Assembly: GCA_027924585.1 (NCBI GenBank)
Contig: BSBM01000386.1
Span: 5,224,501-5,288,500 of the forward strand
Origin: Larix kaempferi
Lineage: Eukaryota > Streptophyta > Pinopsida > Pinales > Pinaceae
Direction: 5' to 3'
DNA length: 64,000 nucleotides
Each line of letters begins with the position of its first letter. Within the stretch, counting starts at the first letter, position 1. The notes beneath the pieces are model-generated. The model was not told where the DNA came from, did not search any database, and saw nothing but the letters and a program-made list of their open reading frames with translations. The translations under genes and the position numbers were made by a program. Below are positions 45,173 to 56,802 of this stretch, in pieces.

Positions 45173-45738
45173 TATTAATGTATTTGTAACTTCGTAAGAT
45201 ATTATTATATGTATTAAACTTGTACTTTATTATATGCATGATGGAGATGTATTATTCCTCCAATCAGAAGTGTCTTCATTTTCTATTTATAAGTGTTGCA
45301 AGTGTTGCAACTTATATTTCATGGGTTATTAGACCACCGGTGTGGGGTCGGCCCTAGTTGAGTCATGTTAATGGGTTATTAGGATTCCTTAGGAAGTTGG
45401 CCCTGTTAGGTTATTGGCAGGTCAAGTCAGTGTATAAATACAGAGTGAGTGTGTCTCATTCTATTCATTCACTCACTCATCCAACTCGCATTATTTGAGA
45501 GAGCATTGCACACTAGTGGAGGAGGAGTAGCTACTGGAGTTATCTATCTTGGGTTTGATCATTGTGATCTTGTATTATGGCTTATTCTATCTCTGAGGAA
45601 GTTGCGGGTTTTTTCACCTTCTTGGTTTTCCCCGAGGAAAATCTGTGTCTCTTGTGTTTATGATTGTTATGATGTGCTTGTTATTCTCTTAGTAGGATCC
45701 TAAGATAATGTTTGAATGAACTTATCAAAAAATTAACA
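45173..45738 (+). repeat. copia A3 5' LTR
   Basis: 566 bp, colinear with the A1 and A2 LTRs (GGGTTATTAGACCACC, GGGGTCGGCC, TATAAATA at 45433-45440). It ends ATTAACA. Confidence 0.85.
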
Positions 45739-45750
45739 TGGTATCAGACC
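45739..45750 (+). promoter_or_regulatory. primer binding site (tRNA-iMet), copia A3
   Basis: TGGTATCAGACC follows the LTR directly. The first ten bases match the usual plant site. Confidence 0.85.
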
Positions 45751-46473
45751 CGTGCTAAGAAGAAGACACTGTGCAGCTGCGGAAGCTAGGGCTTCTTAAT
45801 ATTTGGGTTTCTCTCCTCAGATCATCAAAGGCAGGAAGCTAGGCTGACTCTCCTTGGAAGGGTGCATCTTTCTATCGATACAGAATTCAATTCTGATCAC
45901 TTCCAGTTTTTGGCTCATCATTGCTGCGGGAAATTAGGGTTTTAGAGAAAGTTGGAATTTTTGGAATCTGAGACCATGGCTGGATGCCTCTCAAGAAAAT
46001 TGAAGTTTAGAGACCAATATCGAACTTTTTGGTTGGGCAAAAGGTCGGGCTTCATCAAACCCTAAATCAAGATTTTGATCAGAAGGGTGGAAAATTAGGG
46101 TTTTTGAAAAAGTTGAAATTTTTGGAATATGTTACCATGGCTGGATGCTCCTCAGAAAAATCAAAGTTTAGAGCACAAGATCAAAATTTTTGGCTGGGTA
46201 GAACCCTGAACAATATCAAACCGTAGTTCAGGATCTTGTCTAGGAAATCCGGAAGTTTCAAAGGAAATTTTGAGGGGTCAAATTTTTTACATATTTCAAA
46301 ATTGAAGTATACCAGCTTGATCATCTCAGCAAGGTGCATCTTTCCATTCATTCAGAATTTTAGAATTCAAAGTTTGAATTTTTAGGGTTTCTCTAACAAA
46401 CCCTAGTCCAGCTCCAGATCCAGTTTTCAGCAAATCCTAAAACTTTCTATTTCCATTTGAAGTACTCTTTAAG
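45751..46473 (+). other. copia A3 leader
   Basis: Untranslated leader with two copies of the roughly 160-bp family-A leader unit (GAATTTTTGG near 45955 and 46117). Confidence 0.6.
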
Positions 46474-47799
46474 ATGTCACACCACACCAAGCTTGAGGAT
46501 AAGCTTGAAAGAGATGATAACTTCCGAGCATGGAAGTATAGGCTTAGGTTAATCCTAGAAGAGAATGAATTGGACAACTACATAAAGGAAGAGGTTCCAG
46601 TTCCAAAGGGAGGTGAGTCTAAGGCCTTACACAAGAAGGACTTGGTCAAGGCCAAGAGAATCATTGTTGATTCTATAAAAGACCATTTCATACCCCATGT
46701 GTCTTCCCTAAAGACACCTAAGGAGATGTTTGACTCTTTGACCAAATTGTTTAAAGGAAAGAATATAAATCGGAAGATGACTCTGCTGAATCAATTGAAA
46801 GGGGTAAGGTTTCAGAATGGAGAGACCATCCAATCCTACTTCACTAAGGTCTCTCAAAGCAAGGAACAACTTGAAGCTGTGGATGAAGTAGTGGATAATG
46901 GAGAAATTTTCATGACAACTTTGAATGTCCTACCTAGGTCATGGGATTCCTTCATCCAAGGTATTTGTGCAAGAAGGAAGTTGATCTCCTTCAGTAGACT
47001 ATGGGAGGAATGTTCACAAGAAGAAGCTAGGCTTGTGGCTTGAGAAGAAAAGATGGGAAATGAAGATCAAGCTCTCACATCTCACACCAAGAGAAGTAAG
47101 CCCAAGAGGGAGAAATATCATCACAAGAGATCTTCACACCACCATCATCAAATAGATAAGAAAAATCTAAGATGCTTCAACTGTAATGAAAAGGGACACT
47201 TTGCTTCAGAATGTCCCAAGAACAAAAGGAACTCCAACAACAACAACAACAAAAAGAAGAGCAACAAGAAGAGATATCATGCTCCTGCTGCTGAGGATGA
47301 TGAACCTCCCAGGAAGAAGGCTAAGGTAGAAAGTGAAGACTCTTCAAGTGACGATGAATATGTTCTAATCTATGCTCTCACGGGTACTATTACACATGGG
47401 TGTAATGATTGGCTTATTGATAGTGGGGATTCTAAACATATGACAGGATTCAAAGAATCTCTTATAGATCTATCTGAACATGAGTCACCTCATAAGGTGA
47501 AACTTGGGGATGACTATCAATACCCCATAAAAGGAAGTGGTGAATCCTCCTACAAGCTAGAGTCTAAGAAGTCTTTGAAGATGCAAGATGTTCTATATGT
47601 ACCTGGAATCAAGGAGAACCTTCTCTCCATATCATCTTTGGATGCAAAAGGGATGCGAGTTGCATTTGTGGATGGCCAAGTACTTATGTGGCCTAAAGGA
47701 AAGACCATAGATGATGTAGTAGTGATTGGAGAACAAGAGGGAGGATTGTACAAATTGAAGGGACAACCTGAACATGCCATGGTACATGAATCCAAGTGA
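46474..47799 (+). pseudogene. copia A3 gag-protease, one internal stop
   Basis: ATG 46474 opens a frame of 442 codons with a single TGA at 47041-47043 (AGGCTTGTGGCT then TGA, where CGA is likely). Gag: copia gag with RDDNFRAWKYRLRLILEENE, ETIQSYFTKVSQ and VLPRSWDSFIQGI. A basic, His-rich stretch precedes the single knuckle CFNCNEKGHFASEC (about 47176). Protease active site: WLIDSGDSKHMTG (Asp-Ser-Gly, about 47410), then LYVPGIKENLLSISSL. After 47799 an extra base shifts the frame, and ELWHRRLDHVHYRALPI (the pre-integrase motif) continues to about 47880. Confidence 0.88.
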
Positions 47800-47880
47800 A
47801 CTTTGGCATAGAAGGCTTGATCATGTGCACTATAGGGCACTACCAATTGCAAGCAAAGTAGTAGAAGGTCTTCTTTGGGA

Positions 47881-48669
47881 TTTGGAGGAAGATATATATA
47901 TGCAGCAACCACAATGGTATGAGGTCAAAGGTAAGGAGAAATTGGTATGAAGGTTGAAAAAAAGTTTGTATGGCTTGAAGCAAGCTCCAAGGCAGTGGTA
48001 TTTAAAATTTGACAGGTTTATGACAGAACAAGGTTATAGTAGATGTCATTCTGACCACTGTGTTTATTCCAAGAAGCTAGACAATGAAAGATATATTATC
48101 TTGTTATTGTATGTGATTGACATGCTTGTTGCAGAATCTAACATGCAGGATATAAATGTACTCAAACGGAAGCTAGCTAATTCATTTGCGATGAAGGATT
48201 TAGGTGCTGCAAAGCAAATCCTTGGTATGAGAATAACGATAGACAGGAAAAATCACAAATTGACATTGTCTCAGAGTGAGTACATACAAAATGTGTTGGA
48301 GAGGTTCAGAATGCAGAATGCAAAACCAGTAAGTACACCTTTGGCCAGCCATTTCAGTATAAGTAAAGAAATATGTCCCAAGACACAGGAAGAGACTGAT
48401 TACATGTCCAAGATTCCTTATCAATCAGCAGTTGGCAACTTGATGTATGCTATGGTGTGCAAAAGACCAGATATTGCACATGCAGTGGGAGTTGTGAGCA
48501 GATATATGAATAATATAGGTAAAGAACATTGGAAGGCAGTACAGTGGTTTCTCAGGTATTTGAGAGGTACTACCACTTAGGCATTATGTTTTGGAGGTTC
48601 AGACATTGTTCTATAGGGATATGTTGATGCAGATATGGCAGGTGATAACGATAATAGGAGGAGCACCAC
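47881..48669 (+). pseudogene. copia 3b RT and start of RNase H
   Basis: The frame enters RT at LEEDIYMQQPQ and continues with KKSLYGLKQAPRQWYLKFD. The active site reads YVIDML where YVDD is usual, so one catalytic Asp is lost. It continues with LKRKLANSFAMKDLGAAKQILGM, GNLMYAMVCKRPDIAHAVGV and RYLRGTTT, then TAG at 48578 and 48614 where Gln is expected, GYVDADMAGD and RRSTT. Gypsy-2 is inserted right after RRSTT. This RT is unlike the A-family RT (it resembles Tork-type copia), so 3b is a different, 5'-truncated element. IN and the RT N-terminus are missing. Confidence 0.88.
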
Positions 48670-49095
48670 TGTTGGAGAGAACTTCCGCAGCATTTGGGAA
48701 GCTGCTAATTTTTGGAGAGAAAATACCAATTTTGGCGGTAAGACAAAGATATCGCCGTAGCGCAAATTCCGGCGGGAATCACGGCGATAGGCACAGAAAA
48801 GTCAAGCATGTGGTACAAAGAAGAGGCCGAAGGGAGAGCTCAACCACCGTAATAAAGGCGCCGAAGATGAAGAGAGGGTTCAGCTACCCTCATTAAGAAG
48901 AAGGACTACAGTCAGCGCTGCGGGAACCAAGAAGAAGCGACGGGCCGATGCATTAAAGACTAAGGACTGCAGGAAGCGGCGACGAGATAGAAGGCGGCCA
49001 TGGAAGTACAGCCAGCTGACTGTAAGTGGTTAGGGTTGAGTCACTGTTGGGATAAGGCCCACAGTTTTGTAACTGCGATGAGACCTTCGGGCCAT

Positions 49096-49106
49096 CTATA
49101 TATAGG
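49096..49106 (+). promoter_or_regulatory. TATA box, gypsy-2 LTR
   Basis: CTATATATAGG, repeated at the equivalent place in the 3' LTR (about 60789-60799). It is the likely core promoter for the genomic RNA. Confidence 0.65.
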
Positions 49107-49924
49107 AGTCTTTTTATATGATAAGGGGTTGGCCACATAGTGATAGAGACACCAGGTAGAGGGTAGTCAAGTCTTTGTTGATGCAGAGTCTGAACATCCC
49201 TTAGAGAACAAGGGCCGACCTGTTGAGAGATAGTGCAATCCGCAGGGGTTGTGAGAGAAAGAGAGTGCATTGTAAAAGGCGGAAAGAGAAAAGAGGTCTA
49301 TAGAGAAGGGCTCCCACTGAGGTGGAGTTTCCCAGAAGACCCTTGTTGTAAAAGAGTGGAAAGGAATTGTGTTTATTCTTCAGAATTGTAAACAAGAACC
49401 GCAGTTCCCCTGGGCGTAGTTCTCGCCCTGGGAGTGACAACGGGCTTATCTAAGTAGCACTATTGTATTTGTGTAGCTGTTGCTCTCATTCACTTGTCTA
49501 TATTATATATGAATGCTTCATTCCGTTATAAGTAATGCACATGATCGTCAGTTTAACTTCTGAGTGATGTATAACAAGTGTGATAATCATAGCTAACCTC
49601 ATAGCGAACTAGATAATTGTTGGACAGAAGATAATGTGCGAGTATGGACTGAATAATAAGGCATGAATGGTCTACTTAGACATTGCTCAAAGTAATACTC
49701 TACGTAGTTACGTTGTTGCGAGATATCAAGGGTCAAGTTCATTAGCAAGGGCTATGCTTGGAGACTAAATGTTGTTACTAACTGCAGTGCCAGAATAAGA
49801 ATAGCTGAGACCACCTATCAATCCAGGAAGCTGTCAAGAATCGCGTACCGCAGGAGCTAGAAGGGGAAGATATCGCGCCTATGATATCTTAAGTATCGCT
49901 AGACGGCCTCACATAGGGGGAAGA

Positions 49925-49954
49925 CTTATCGCATTCCCTGCGTAATGCGATAAG
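49925..49954. repeat. 10-bp perfect hairpin in gypsy-2 LTR
   Basis: CTTATCGCAT and ATGCGATAAG flank TCCCTGCGTA. An identical hairpin is in the 3' LTR at about 61618-61647. It lies downstream of the TATA box, so it should be in the RNA. A role in packaging, dimerisation or 3' end formation is only a guess. Confidence 0.7.
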
Positions 49955-50214
49955 ACAGAGGCGTAGCCGGAGTGATAGAATGAGATAGTCAGCTCCTGGG
50001 GAAGGGTTTAAGGTGGGTTTAAGCACCCTGGATGCCTCAGAACTTGGATGAGGACGCTTGAGTCTTCTGCCTCCCATTAGAATCACTTCGGGTGAGACTT
50101 CAGGTTGCTTCTGCGACCTGTTGCCGAAAGGGCCAGTGAGCGAAGGGTTCTGTTGGTCTAAAAGATTACCGCAAGCCCGGGTCTGTCCAGAGAGTGAAAA
50201 AGGAGATCAACAAA

Positions 50215-50229
50215 TGGTTCCGTTGCCGG
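50215..50229 (+). promoter_or_regulatory. primer binding site, tRNA-Asp-like, gypsy-2
   Basis: TGGTTCCGTTGCCGG starts 2 nt after the LTR. It matches the Asp-tRNA primer site known from plant gypsy elements (TGGCGCCGTTGCCGG) at 13 of 15 positions. Confidence 0.7.
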
Positions 50230-50247
50230 TTTGAACACATTGAGCTG

Positions 50248-50730
50248 ATGTTCTGTTGGCATCCTACCAAGCAAGAACTTAACCAGTGGGTTGAGTCAAA
50301 AGAAAGAGAGTTTGCTGCAAAAGAAAACAAGAATCCTAGACTGAGCACTGAGGCGTGGCTACAGAAGCACATTTTTACAGATCTCCATGAGATATTCTTC
50401 GTAACTTATGCTATTGAGTTATATGGTTGCTTATCAAAACTTGCTGACAACAGCGGTTTGAAGAAGAATCGAGAAGTTTTCTGGACAACAGAGCTGAGTC
50501 AGAACTTGAAAGGTGTCGATAACCCCATCTCACACGCAGTAGACTTCTGGCTTGCGAGTTTGCTGGAAGGCTTCATCACAGAGTTCGCGGTTGATCAGAG
50601 AAAGAGTTTCAGCGCAGCAGAACGGTACTTCTTCAAGGGTTATCACGGTAAGTACCTAAATTCTCTAAATCTGTCCATTAAGCAATTACTATATGAAAAA
50701 GGAGTAATGGATATACTCTCAGATGAATAG
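50248..50730 (+). CDS. small ORF upstream of gag (ORF0), gypsy-2
   Basis: From its first ATG (50248) it encodes 160 residues. The frame is open further upstream, through the PBS and into the LTR (from 50140), without an ATG. It ends in two consecutive TAG codons (50728-50733), after which the same frame continues to the gag ATG at 50746. The product is Leu/Phe/Glu-rich and probably helical, with WVESKEREFAAKENKN early and HAVDFWLASLLEGFITEF late. There is no signal peptide, zinc site or known domain that I can name. Ogre-type plant elements also carry an extra ORF before gag. In-frame placement with only TAG-TAG between raises the possibility of readthrough, which is inference. Confidence 0.5.
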   Translation: MFCWHPTKQELNQWVESKEREFAAKENKNPRLSTEAWLQKHIFTDLHEIFFVTYAIELYGCLSKLADNSGLKKNREVFWTTELSQNLKGVDNPISHAVDFWLASLLEGFITEFAVDQRKSFSAAERYFFKGYHGKYLNSLNLSIKQLLYEKGVMDILSDE

Positions 50731-50745
50731 TAGCATGATATTGTA

Positions 50746-53700
50746 ATGTCAGTAGACTCTGAAAGTGATTACGAGTATCTTGGACATACACGTAGTGGTA
50801 AAAGATATAGAGTCAACGATTCATCTTCTTCTGAAGAAGACAGCTCAGATCACCCGAGACAGCAGATTCAGAACCCCAGGACTCCTCAAAAGCCAGTCGG
50901 AACTCAGAATAATCCTGCAGGAACCTCGTCCAGTAGCTCTTACACAGCGAATACTACCGCCACACCCGCCACATCTACACAGCCGAGTGGTAGTCCTACA
51001 GCAAACCAGAACCCACCATCTAGAAACAGAATGGGAGATGATATGAAGCTACCAACATTCAAAGGTACAGGGTCGGAGGACCCTGAGCAACACTGGTTCT
51101 TATGCGAAGCCATATGGACCATTAAGCAAATACAAGACGATAATGTCAAGCTTGTCCAGCTGGCCACCACATTTAGAGAAAGAGCATTAACTTGGTATAT
51201 GAAGTATACCACTGGCCATAATAGAACGCTTGCACAGGTTAGAACTGCTATGATTAAAGAGTTTAAAAAACCTAAATCCGAGTCACAGTGCATAACAGAA
51301 CTTAAAGATATTAAGCAATTGCCTACGGAGACGGTTTGGGATTTTGACCAGAGATTCAAAACCCTCATTGATCAGGTAAGCTTTGAGCTTGCGCCTCAAC
51401 AACATAAAGAATGGTTTATCGCAGCAATATTACCACACATCAGACTTCCGCTAATGCAACAGAAATTAAATACACAAGATGAAGCATTAGAAATGGCAAT
51501 GAAACTAGAGGCTTCACCTCTAGCAGAAACTAGCACCGGTATCACTAGTCTGCAAAATCAGCTAGCTAACCTCACTTTACAGCTGCATGAAATTAAGAAA
51601 GGAAAGGAGGTTGCGCATGAAATTTGGTGTACTAAGTGTAAAGCGCAGGGACACAGTAAGGACAACTGTCCTGTCTTTGTTGACTATATCGCCAGTGGAG
51701 CTCCTAACCCGTTGATGCAGAACCAGGGGCCATGGTGTGAGATTTGTAGAACCAGAGGACACAGTCCTCAGGAATGCCCTCTCCTTCAGAAATATGTACA
51801 GACACCAAAGAACCTATACTGCAATTTCTGTAAATCTGTGGGACATGACGAAAACAACTGTAGAGCTTATGAGTTAATGATAGAAAGAAAGCATGACCTG
51901 TACAGAGTTCAGTCAGAAGCATCCGGACCAGCAGTACGTGCACAAACTGATTCGAATCAGGGAGGCCGTGGAGGAAATTTCAGAGGCCGAGGACGCGGAG
52001 GAGGCTATGAATCTGGCCGTGGCCGTGGAACTATCACCTGTTATAACTGTGGAGGAACAGGACATTACGCTAGAGACTGTCAGAACCCTACTACAACGTG
52101 CAAGTATTGTAAATCTTATGATCACACAATAGAGGAGTGTCCCATATTGATAGCTAAGATCAAGGACGCCAAGCCAGTAACCAATCAGACTATCCAGTTT
52201 ATCGCTGCTGAGCAGAACGAAGCAGAACCACGAGTCAATATTGTAACTCGCAGTGGTCTCTCCACAAGTAACATATTGCAGGATGCGGAAAAAACGACAG
52301 GAACGCAGTGGGTGCGCAAGGCTCCAGGAAAACCTATCCCACTCGATCTACAGAAGAATAAGGAGGCATTTCAGCAAACTAAGACTTCCCTTGCTGAACA
52401 GACACAGTCCAGATCACTATTATTACCATCTCAGGGTATACCGCGGAAACCACCACATGATGTTAGTACTGCGCAGCTACCACAGGCTAGCACATCTGGA
52501 AGATGCGACGAAGAGGAATTGACCGGGAGTGTACATTCCTTCTTGCAGAGTTGTTTGAAACTTCTAAGAAATGGGAAAGCTGTAGAGGAACTACAGAAAG
52601 TTATTGATCAATGTCAACAGAGCCCTCCCTTGAGCAATACACAGCACACCATTCACCATATAATGGGCCATACAAGGACAGGAAGAGAGATGAGGCTCAC
52701 AGCGCAGATCGGACTATTTGAAATGGATGAGGTTATCCTAGACTTAGGATCAGAAGTAAATGTCTTGACTAAGCAGACATGGGAACAGATGGGAAGTCCA
52801 AAACTAAGTAGATCCCCTATCCATCTTAGACTAGCTAATCAGCAGAGAATATCACCGATGGGTCGTCTATCGCATGTCCCAGTGGACATCGACGGAGTTC
52901 ATACATATGCCGATTTTGAGATTATAGAAATTATTGGTGACACCAAGCCCTACCCAGCTCTATTAGGTATTGATTGGGCTTTTGATAACAAGGCTGTTAT
53001 CAACTTGAAGAAAAAGCAGATGACATTCGAAGATGCTCAAGTCCGGGTTATCGCACCATTAGACCCTTTACAGGGTCCTCGCTACATTGAGCCAATCAAA
53101 GCAGAAGAGGAGGTGCATAACATGGAAAACTTGTACCAAATGACTTCTAATCAGACGGATTACATTGACCCTACAGCTGATGGACATATTAGCTGGAGAT
53201 GTGATAGCTCCTGCACATCAGATTCAGATGTTGGCTTAGAGAATTGGCAAAATAGACTCCACGAAGTTTCTATTCACAGGTGCGCATTCATGACTAAATC
53301 ACTACGATGGATTGGGACAGAAAACAGGTATATTCCAACTTTTGATGGATTAGCGGACGTCAATGATTTTTTGCAACAGTTTGAACAAGAGATTCCTCAA
53401 GAGCAGAGGATGGAGGTTTTTGACCTTGCAGTTCGAGACACACCTGCAAGATGGTGGTACACACACAAGGAACATATCGCATCATGGTATGATTGCAAGA
53501 GACTGATGCGCATTAGATTCTCTAAAGAAAGAGACTGTACACAGCGGAAATACACAGGGGAGAGTGATCCCAGAACACACATTTTGATCTGTGAACAGAG
53601 TTGGCTAAAAATTCCAGCAGAAGAATGGGTTCATTTGTTTATCCACACACTGGATACAGTTCCACGGAACTGGTATACAGAAACAGAGCTAAGAAAAGGA

Positions 53701-56700
53701 ACTATCTCATGGCCTATTATGATTGAAAACTTTTTGCTCACGTTCAGTTTTGAATCTGAGCATCCAAGCATTGATCGGGCCTTGAAAATCATAAAGACTA
53801 AAATATTGGAGGATTGCCCATTACCAGCGGATTCGCAACCCGAGTGGGCTATTCAGATGGAACATGCACTGGAATGCTACAACTGCGGACAAGATTCAAG
53901 CGATGAGGATGAAGATCCTCGCAGTATCAATATCGCAGAAACAGAAGGTACGCGTGAAGTTGAAGGTCCACACTTAGAAATCCCAGCTGTAACAGAACCA
54001 ATCAAGATTAGAAAGAGCAACATTGGCACAGAAACAGACCCTAAGTTTGCCTCTATTGGAGATTATTGGGATGATGAGACAATTAGCCAAATCACAGACC
54101 TATTACATGAGTATCAGGATCTATTTCCTACCAACTTTACAGAAATGAAGGGAATAGTGGGTGACCTAGGAGTCATGAGAATACCGCTTAAGGAGGATGC
54201 TAGGCCAGCTAAGCAACGCCCATACAGGTTGAACCCGCGGTATAAAGCAAAAGTAAAAGATGAAATAGATAAGATGCTAGCAGCAGGCATCATTGAACCT
54301 GTTGAAGAAAGTGAGTGGGTTAGTCCCATGGTAGTACAAGAAAAGAAAACAAAAGGAGACATCAGGATCTGTGTCGATTTGCGCAAACTGAATGATGCAT
54401 CGCTGCATGACCCATTTCCGACACCATTCACTGATGAAGTCTTAGACAATGTTGGAGGGCAAGAAATCTATTCATTCACTGATGGATTTTCAGGCTATCA
54501 CCAGATAAGAATCCATCCAGACGACAGGCACAAGACCACATTTGCGACAGAATGGGGCTCCTTTCAGTATACGGTAATGCCCTTTGGTCTTAAGAATGCC
54601 CCAGCAATTTTTTCTAGAGTAGTTGTTGCTGTCTTTAAGGAATACATCCATCAATTTCTAGAAGTTTATTTTGATGATTGGACTGTATTTGGACTAGTCA
54701 AGAAGCACATAGGAAATCTGCGATTAATGTTTGAAAAATGTAGACAGCACCAGATTTCCCTTAACTTAAAAAAATGTATATTTTGTGCGCCTTTTGGTAC
54801 GTTGTTGGGTCACATTGTGTGCAGACAAGGCTTGATGGTAGATCCTGCGAAGATCGCCATCATTGTCAATTTACCAGCACCTAACTCGGTAAAGCAGCTG
54901 AGAACTACACTTGGTCATACCGGGTATTACAGAAAGTTTATCAAAGGTTATGCCAAGATTACCGCACCAATGGAGAAATTATTGAAGAAGGATATCAAAT
55001 TTCAGTGGAATGAGGAATGTCAGAAGAGTCTTGACACTCTAAAAGAAAACATGGTTACAGCACCTATTCTGGTATTTCCAGATTGGAACAAACCTTTTCA
55101 TGTTCATGTGGATGCATCTGGCATCGCACTAGGCATTATTCTCACGCAACCAGGCGAAGGGGGTATTGACCACCCTATCACATATTCGAGTAGGAGATTA
55201 TCGACAGCTGAGAAGAATTATACCACCACAGAGAGAGAAGGGTTAGCAATGGTGTATGCTTTACAGAAATTTCGGCACTACCTGTTGGGTGCCCCATTCA
55301 AGATGTTCACCGACCATTCTGCATTAAAGTACTTGGTCAATAAGCCAGTGTTAGGGGGAAGAATATGCAGATGGCTATTGTTGTTCCAGGAATATGATTT
55401 CGAAATCATTGTTAAGCCAGGAAGACTAAATGCAGGACCTGATCACCTGTCAAGGCTAGACTCAGGTGAAGAACCAAGTAATTTAGAGGACAACTTGCTT
55501 GATGCGCAATTGTTCTCCATTCAGGTCGCAGACGAATATTATGGAGACATAATTCAATTTCTCACTACAGGGTGGGCACCACCTGAGTTTACCAAGCAAC
55601 AAAAGAAACAATTAGTGGTGAAAGCAGCAGACTTCACCCTGATTGCGGGACACCTCTATAAGTTGGGACCAGATGAAATCTTGCGCAGATGCGTTATGCC
55701 CCACGAGAAACAGACCATTCTTAAGGAAGCACATTCGGGCATCGCAGGAGGCCATTTCGCAGGGAAGCCTACCGCTCAGAAGATCCTAACAGCCGGACTA
55801 TGGTGGCCTACATTACATAAAGACAGCAAAGAGTTTTGCAGATCATGCGATATCTGCCAAAGGATGGGAAAGCCCTCCAGAAGAGATGAAATGCCGTTGC
55901 GACCACAGATAACGCTACGCGCATTTGATAAGTGGGCTATAGACTTCGTGGGTCCTATTAACCCCCCAGGAAAACGAACTGGTGCGAGATATATTATTAC
56001 AGCAACGGAATACCTCACCAGGTGGGCTGAGGCAAAACCAGTCAGGAATTGTGATGCTGCCACAGCAGCACAATTTATTTTTGAAAACATCATCACTAGA
56101 TTTGGATGCCCAGTGACTTTGATGAGTGATCAAGGCACACACTTTTTGAATAGCACCATAGAAGCCTTGACAGAGGAATTTGCAATACAGCACCATAAGA
56201 GTACACCTTACCACCCTCAAGCTAATGGTACGGTGGAGGCTTTCAATAAGATATTAGAACATGCTCTTACAAAGATTTGTAACAGTCAAAGGGATGATTG
56301 GGACCTTAGAGTTAATGCTGTATTATGGGCTTACAGGACCACGTGCAAGAAACTAACAGGGCACACACCTTTCAGCCTGGTGTATGGACAAGAGGCTGTT
56401 ATGCCTATGGAATACATCTTACCTAGTCTAAGGATCGCTCAGCTTACAGAGATGGCTGATTCTGATACTTTAGAGGAAAGATTGGCACAGCTGCTCAATC
56501 TGGAGGAAGACAGATTTATCGCAGGATTCCATCAAAAAGTACAGAAAGCACGAGAAAAAGCTTGGCATGATAGGCATATCAAGAACAAAACCTTTCAGCT
56601 TGGAGACTTGGTACTCCTTTATGATAGTAAGTTTATAAAATTCCCTGGAAAACTCAAAACTCACTGGCTAGGGCCATATCAAATCCAGCAAATAACAGAT

Positions 56701-56802
56701 GGAGGTGCTATCCAGCTTCGTACTATGAGTGGGGAGTTTCTTCCTACCTTGATCAATGGCAGTAGGCTTAAGCTGTATCGCGAAGGCCATGCCCCCTCCT
56801 AG
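50746..56802 (+). CDS. gypsy-2 Gag-Pol polyprotein (2018 aa)
   Basis: One uninterrupted frame. Residues about 98-262: Gag capsid-like domain ([16 protein letters not shown] to IRLPLMQQK). Five CCHC knuckles at 295-308, 331-344, 359-372, 432-445 and 452-465, with an Arg/Gly-rich box (about 405-429) before the fourth. Protease with Asp666 in DLGSEVNVL. Two further Gag-like modules at about 862-927 and 934-1018. RT from about 1150 with active site YFDD (Tyr1308-Asp1311). RNase H from Asp1456 ([11 protein letters not shown]). Integrase: HHCC zinc site, then catalytic Asp1733, Asp1795 and Glu1831 (D-35-E), and a C-terminal HWLGPYQI module. All catalytic residues that I can check are present. The start ATG at 50746 follows ORF0; an alternative is the ATG at about 51031. 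Confidence 0.95.
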   Translation: MSVDSESDYEYLGHTRSGKRYRVNDSSSSEEDSSDHPRQQIQNPRTPQKPVGTQNNPAGTSSSSSYTANTTATPATSTQPSGSPTANQNPPSRNRMGDDMKLPTFKGTGSEDPEQHWFLCEAIWTIKQIQDDNVKLVQLATTFRERALTWYMKYTTGHNRTLAQVRTAMIKEFKKPKSESQCITELKDIKQLPTETVWDFDQRFKTLIDQVSFELAPQQHKEWFIAAILPHIRLPLMQQKLNTQDEALEMAMKLEASPLAETSTGITSLQNQLANLTLQLHEIKKGKEVAHEIWCTKCKAQGHSKDNCPVFVDYIASGAPNPLMQNQGPWCEICRTRGHSPQECPLLQKYVQTPKNLYCNFCKSVGHDENNCRAYELMIERKHDLYRVQSEASGPAVRAQTDSNQGGRGGNFRGRGRGGGYESGRGRGTITCYNCGGTGHYARDCQNPTTTCKYCKSYDHTIEECPILIAKIKDAKPVTNQTIQFIAAEQNEAEPRVNIVTRSGLSTSNILQDAEKTTGTQWVRKAPGKPIPLDLQKNKEAFQQTKTSLAEQTQSRSLLLPSQGIPRKPPHDVSTAQLPQASTSGRCDEEELTGSVHSFLQSCLKLLRNGKAVEELQKVIDQCQQSPPLSNTQHTIHHIMGHTRTGREMRLTAQIGLFEMDEVILDLGSEVNVLTKQTWEQMGSPKLSRSPIHLRLANQQRISPMGRLSHVPVDIDGVHTYADFEIIEIIGDTKPYPALLGIDWAFDNKAVINLKKKQMTFEDAQVRVIAPLDPLQGPRYIEPIKAEEEVHNMENLYQMTSNQTDYIDPTADGHISWRCDSSCTSDSDVGLENWQNRLHEVSIHRCAFMTKSLRWIGTENRYIPTFDGLADVNDFLQQFEQEIPQEQRMEVFDLAVRDTPARWWYTHKEHIASWYDCKRLMRIRFSKERDCTQRKYTGESDPRTHILICEQSWLKIPAEEWVHLFIHTLDTVPRNWYTETELRKGTISWPIMIENFLLTFSFESEHPSIDRALKIIKTKILEDCPLPADSQPEWAIQMEHALECYNCGQDSSDEDEDPRSINIAETEGTREVEGPHLEIPAVTEPIKIRKSNIGTETDPKFASIGDYWDDETISQITDLLHEYQDLFPTNFTEMKGIVGDLGVMRIPLKEDARPAKQRPYRLNPRYKAKVKDEIDKMLAAGIIEPVEESEWVSPMVVQEKKTKGDIRICVDLRKLNDASLHDPFPTPFTDEVLDNVGGQEIYSFTDGFSGYHQIRIHPDDRHKTTFATEWGSFQYTVMPFGLKNAPAIFSRVVVAVFKEYIHQFLEVYFDDWTVFGLVKKHIGNLRLMFEKCRQHQISLNLKKCIFCAPFGTLLGHIVCRQGLMVDPAKIAIIVNLPAPNSVKQLRTTLGHTGYYRKFIKGYAKITAPMEKLLKKDIKFQWNEECQKSLDTLKENMVTAPILVFPDWNKPFHVHVDASGIALGIILTQPGEGGIDHPITYSSRRLSTAEKNYTTTEREGLAMVYALQKFRHYLLGAPFKMFTDHSALKYLVNKPVLGGRICRWLLLFQEYDFEIIVKPGRLNAGPDHLSRLDSGEEPSNLEDNLLDAQLFSIQVADEYYGDIIQFLTTGWAPPEFTKQQKKQLVVKAADFTLIAGHLYKLGPDEILRRCVMPHEKQTILKEAHSGIAGGHFAGKPTAQKILTAGLWWPTLHKDSKEFCRSCDICQRMGKPSRRDEMPLRPQITLRAFDKWAIDFVGPINPPGKRTGARYIITATEYLTRWAEAKPVRNCDAATAAQFIFENIITRFGCPVTLMSDQGTHFLNSTIEALTEEFAIQHHKSTPYHPQANGTVEAFNKILEHALTKICNSQRDDWDLRVNAVLWAYRTTCKKLTGHTPFSLVYGQEAVMPMEYILPSLRIAQLTEMADSDTLEERLAQLLNLEEDRFIAGFHQKVQKAREKAWHDRHIKNKTFQLGDLVLLYDSKFIKFPGKLKTHWLGPYQIQQITDGGAIQLRTMSGEFLPTLINGSRLKLYREGHAPS

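Larger units (their letters stand above)
45173..47880 (+). mobile_element. copia A3, 5' part
   Basis: LTR, PBS, leader, gag and protease of an A-family copia. It is more complete at gag-PR than A1 or A2 and may represent the helper type of the family. After the pre-integrase motif it joins abruptly (about 47880) to RT of another copia family. Family-A sequence returns at 62789. The first LTR base appears mutated (TATTAATG for TGTTAATG). Confidence 0.8.
48670..50212 (+). repeat. gypsy-2 5' LTR
   Basis: 1543 bp. TATA box CTATATATAGG at 49096-49106. A perfect 10-bp hairpin (CTTATCGCAT, 10-nt loop, ATGCGATAAG) lies at 49925-49954. Minus-strand ORFs in it recur in the other LTR and are not genes. 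Confidence 0.95.

Noticed and set aside
48953-49440. Minus-strand ORFs duplicated at 60646-61133
   Set aside because: They are in the gypsy-2 LTRs, and identity follows from the young age of the LTR pair.
54114-54449. Minus ORFs inside gypsy-2 pol (also 55776-56220)
   Set aside because: Shadows of the intact 2018-codon frame with no domain of their own.
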